Shown here in pieces: positions 61,148 to 64,000 of a stretch of DNA of 64,000 nucleotides. The position numbers and the translations under genes were made by a program. A model generated the notes under the pieces. The model was not told the origin of the DNA. It saw only the letters and a list, made by a program, of their open reading frames with translations, and searched no databases. Positions within the stretch are counted from its first letter, which is position 1. Every line of letters begins with the position of its first letter. Origin of the DNA: Paenibacillus taihuensis (GTDB taxonomy: Bacteria; Bacillota; Bacilli; Paenibacillales; Paenibacillaceae); the NCBI RefSeq assembly GCF_003386535.1, contig NZ_QTTN01000002.1, positions 186,001 through 250,000 of the forward strand, in the 5' to 3' direction.

Positions 61148-62566
61148 TTACTTCTTGAACTTCTCCGCCGTGTCGGTCATTGCTTTACAGAACTGTTCCG
61201 GCGTCATGTCATTCGTAGCCAGAAGCGGCAGGTTCTTCGCGAACAGGTCGGCTACGGATTGCGGCACGATGTCGTAGATCAAACGGTTGAGCGTCTTCAT
61301 TTTCGCGCCGACTTCATCATTCAACTGTCTCATGATCGGGTTCAGCTTCGCCTTGGAATCATCCGGCATTGGCATCTTAGGCGCGAAGCCGCCTTCCGCG
61401 ACAAGGAATGCATTCAGCTCTTCAGGCGAGTAAATGAATTTGAAGTATTCGATCAAACCATCGATTTGCTCTTGCGGCGTACCTGTCGGAATGGAGTACC
61501 AGTAGCCGTCAGCCGAGCCGAGTGCAACGCCGTTCGGGTAGATCGTTGCGCCGACTTTGTCTGCAAAGCCTTCTGCTGCTTTATCCGTGTTGCTGAAATC
61601 GCCGACCATCCATGGGCCGTTCGCGATTGCAGCCGTATTCTCACTGAAGAATTCGTTCGCTGCGATCGAGTATGTCGCGCCTAGAGCGGACTTCGTCGTG
61701 TAATCCTGAAGCAGCTTCTGAACCTTCGTGAAGGTGTTCACCCAAAGCGGCGAGTTGAAGTTCGTTACGATATCGCCCTTCGTAAGAATTTGCTGGCCTT
61801 CCGGATCAGAAGCGATCATGGCGGAAGCAAGCAGCATCGTCGTCCAGCCGTTCTCGCCTGTCATTAAGGAAAGAGGCGTAACGCCGGCAGCCTTCAATTT
61901 GTCCAGGTCGCTGAAGAAGCCGTCCCATGTATCGGAGAAACCAGTCAGGCCTGCTTTTTGCATCAGCTCTTTGTTGTAGTACATACCGATTGGACGTTCG
62001 AATGCGAGCGGCAGAGAAACGATTTTGCCGTTCTTGTCCGTGTTATATTTCACAGAATCATCGATGAGGACGTTTTTGATTTCTGGACTGTTGTCGATGT
62101 AAGGCTTGAGGTCAACAAAGTCGCCGTTGTTGATCATAATGTCGGCAAGCTCTTTGTCGACTTCAATGAGTGGAGGAAGCTTCTTTTGCTGGTAGAGCAG
62201 CTTGATCTTCTTCGAGTATTCGTCTTGGACGATTTCTTCGATTTCGATCTTGTACTTGCCAGCGTACTTCTTGTTGAAGCGTTCAATCTGAGGAAGGAAG
62301 AAGATTGCACCTACGTTATTGCCTGTTTTATAGCTTGGGAATTTAATAACCACTTCTTTGCCGCTGCCTGCATTGTTCGAACCGCTGTTCGCTGCGTTCG
62401 AGCTGCTGTCATCCGTTGCCGTGCCGCTATCGCCGCTGTTACCACTATTGCTGCTATTGCCGTTGCTGCTGGAGTTGCCGCTGCTGTTGTTTCCATTGTT
62501 ACTGCCGCATGCAGCGAGCGAGAGAACGAGCATCAAAGCGACCAATATGAAACTAATTTTTTTCAC
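61148..62566 (-). CDS. Extracellular sugar-binding lipoprotein (CUT1)
   Basis: The 472-residue protein has a lipoprotein signal (MKKISFILVALMLVLSLAAC, lipobox LAAC, C20), a ~60-residue Asn/Ser/Gly-rich linker and a family 1 solute-binding domain (LPLAFERPIGMYYNKELMQKAGL; AAIANGPWMVGDF). The start is a GTG at 62566, seven nt after GGGGGAGG; a longer frame to 62593 would include that site. It is first in the operon and its promoter carries a cre site and an operator box. Confidence 0.94.
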   Translation of the reverse strand: MKKISFILVALMLVLSLAACGSNNGNNSSGNSSSNGNSSNSGNSGDSGTATDDSSSNAANSGSNNAGSGKEVVIKFPSYKTGNNVGAIFFLPQIERFNKKYAGKYKIEIEEIVQDEYSKKIKLLYQQKKLPPLIEVDKELADIMINNGDFVDLKPYIDNSPEIKNVLIDDSVKYNTDKNGKIVSLPLAFERPIGMYYNKELMQKAGLTGFSDTWDGFFSDLDKLKAAGVTPLSLMTGENGWTTMLLASAMIASDPEGQQILTKGDIVTNFNSPLWVNTFTKVQKLLQDYTTKSALGATYSIAANEFFSENTAAIANGPWMVGDFSNTDKAAEGFADKVGATIYPNGVALGSADGYWYSIPTGTPQEQIDGLIEYFKFIYSPEELNAFLVAEGGFAPKMPMPDDSKAKLNPIMRQLNDEVGAKMKTLNRLIYDIVPQSVADLFAKNLPLLATNDMTPEQFCKAMTDTAEKFKK

Positions 62567-62717
62567 AGATAAACCTCCCCCAATGTTTAGCATAGCTCTC
62601 CTAGTCTGAACTAAGGTGCGATTGCAATTGTGGTACCGGTTACATACTGATGAACAAAAAAAGTGGAACTTTCGATTCCCCTCCCCTTATGCGTAAATGG
62701 TACTGCCCCTTTTCTAT

Positions 62718-62732
62718 CCGAAACGTTTAAGT
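62718..62732 (-). promoter_or_regulatory. LacI-type operator box before the sugar-binding protein gene
   Basis: On the minus strand ACTTAAACGTTTCGG lies about 16-30 nt downstream of the TATAAT, where a bound repressor would block elongation. It matches the box at 58164-58178 at 14 of 15 positions. A further AACGTT core occurs at 62791-62796. Confidence 0.7.
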
Positions 62733-62747
62733 ACGGCTTGCGACTTC

Positions 62748-62776
62748 ATTATAAATCGCCTTGGAAGCGATTACAA
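62748..62776 (-). promoter_or_regulatory. Sigma-A promoter of the second ABC transporter operon
   Basis: TTGTAA (62771-62776) and a perfect TATAAT (62748-62753) on the minus strand are separated by 17 nt, about 180 nt upstream of the GTG start. Confidence 0.8.
62762..62775 (-). promoter_or_regulatory. CcpA cre site overlapping the transporter promoter
   Basis: TGTAATCGCTTCCA matches the cre consensus TGWAANCGNTNWCA at 13 of 14 positions and overlaps the -35 and spacer of the promoter, the classic place for carbon catabolite repression. Confidence 0.75.
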
Positions 62777-62814
62777 GGATTATTTTATTCAACGTTTGAG
62801 CAGAGCCTTAAGAC

Positions 62815-63057
62815 CTATTCGATCTGCAAAATGACGTCTTCGTATAAGTTATGATTGTCGTCTTGCCTTATCTTAATAAACTCACTTTTTTCTAATAAAG
62901 TGCCGTTGGCCTGTGCACAGGTAGATAGGCTTTCTTCGCGATATCTCCAATACCAATCATTCCAATTTCTCATAAGATCTCCTCTCGCTGCATCATGCAT
63001 TTGCTCTTCCTGCTCGGCTTTATTAACCAACTCGCAGTTGTCATGGCAAATCCACAC
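62815..63057 (-). CDS. Possible small protein or gene remnant (80 residues)
   Basis: The frame encodes a hydrophilic, Trp-rich product (MWICHDNCELVNKAEQEEQ ... LMRNWNDWYWRYREESLS ... LYEDVILQIE) starting at a GTG without a convincing ribosome site. Base composition is lower in G+C than the neighbouring operon. I do not recognise a family. It could be a decayed C-terminal fragment. The rest of the 628-bp spacer 62567-63194 holds the transporter promoter and operators. Confidence 0.3.
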   Translation of the reverse strand: MWICHDNCELVNKAEQEEQMHDAARGDLMRNWNDWYWRYREESLSTCAQANGTLLEKSEFIKIRQDDNHNLYEDVILQIE

Positions 63058-63179
63058 CTGGATTTACGTGTTCCCTACTCGTAACCAAATCGGACGGACG
63101 GAATAAAATGCGCATATAGGTTCTGGGGAATGAAACGGGCGGCAGAGACCTCCGCGACTAGATCCTGATTGTCCCGTAA

Positions 63180-64000
<821 letters not shown>

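Overview
The window reads as chromosome of an aerobic, endospore-forming Firmicute of the Paenibacillus/Cohnella type. Evidence is the germination protease gene gpr, a spoVAC-spoVAD-spoVAE cluster with a sigma-G-like promoter, a leuS T-box leader, GGAGG-type ribosome sites with some TTG/GTG starts, and sugar ABC transporters coupled to YesM/AraC-type two-component systems. No rRNA, tRNA, CRISPR array, prophage or intact insertion sequence was recognised.

Layout. (1) 1-20.6 kb is a conserved housekeeping and competence block, mostly on the minus strand: gpr, rpsT (+), holA, an ECF sigma/anti-sigma pair, a D-2-hydroxyacid dehydrogenase, a small coiled-coil protein (+), comEC, comEB, comEA, comER (+), leuS behind a T-box, then yqeM, cvfB, rsfS, yqeK, nadD, yhbY, aroE, yqeH and yqeG. 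It follows the Bacillus subtilis yqeG-to-gpr order, with leuS, cvfB, the sigma module and the dehydrogenase as extra genes. (2) 20.7-31 kb holds a transglutaminase/DUF58/MoxR operon, an endonuclease/exonuclease/phosphatase-fold enzyme, a nucleotidyltransferase, the spoVA cluster, a tiny membrane protein and a LacI regulator. (3) 31-48 kb is sugar metabolism: a large GH-A hydrolase, a nitroreductase, a secreted GH11 xylanase with a formylglycine-enzyme-fold lipoprotein behind it, a TIM-barrel isomerase plus Gfo/Idh oxidoreductase divergent from an AraC regulator, and an ABC transporter operon (binding protein, two permeases) that runs into its histidine kinase and response regulator. (4) 48.7-62.6 kb is a catabolic region: three Fe(II)/2-oxoglutarate (PhyH-type) dioxygenases, three short-chain dehydrogenases, a TIM-barrel isomerase, a molybdopterin oxidoreductase, an AraC regulator, a LacI regulator and a second sugar ABC transporter. 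(5) A truncated galE closes the window.

How the parts fit. The LacI gene at 58.2-59.2 kb lies between the second transporter and two dioxygenases. A shared 15-bp operator-like box (core AAACGTTT) occurs before the binding-protein gene and before the dioxygenases, and a near-consensus CcpA cre site overlaps the binding-protein promoter. I infer one carbon-catabolite-controlled regulon that imports and oxidises an unidentified plant-derived compound.

The most unusual structure is non-coding. Four intergenic islands (about 8.6-9.06, 29.33-29.61, 40.17-40.56 and 48.18-48.65 kb) are built from different sequence families that all repeat at 50-52 bp, most often exactly 51 bp. Two islands share the same units, and three carry CAACCG(TTA)-type units next to 51-bp units. 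They look like members of a dispersed, undescribed mosaic repeat family.
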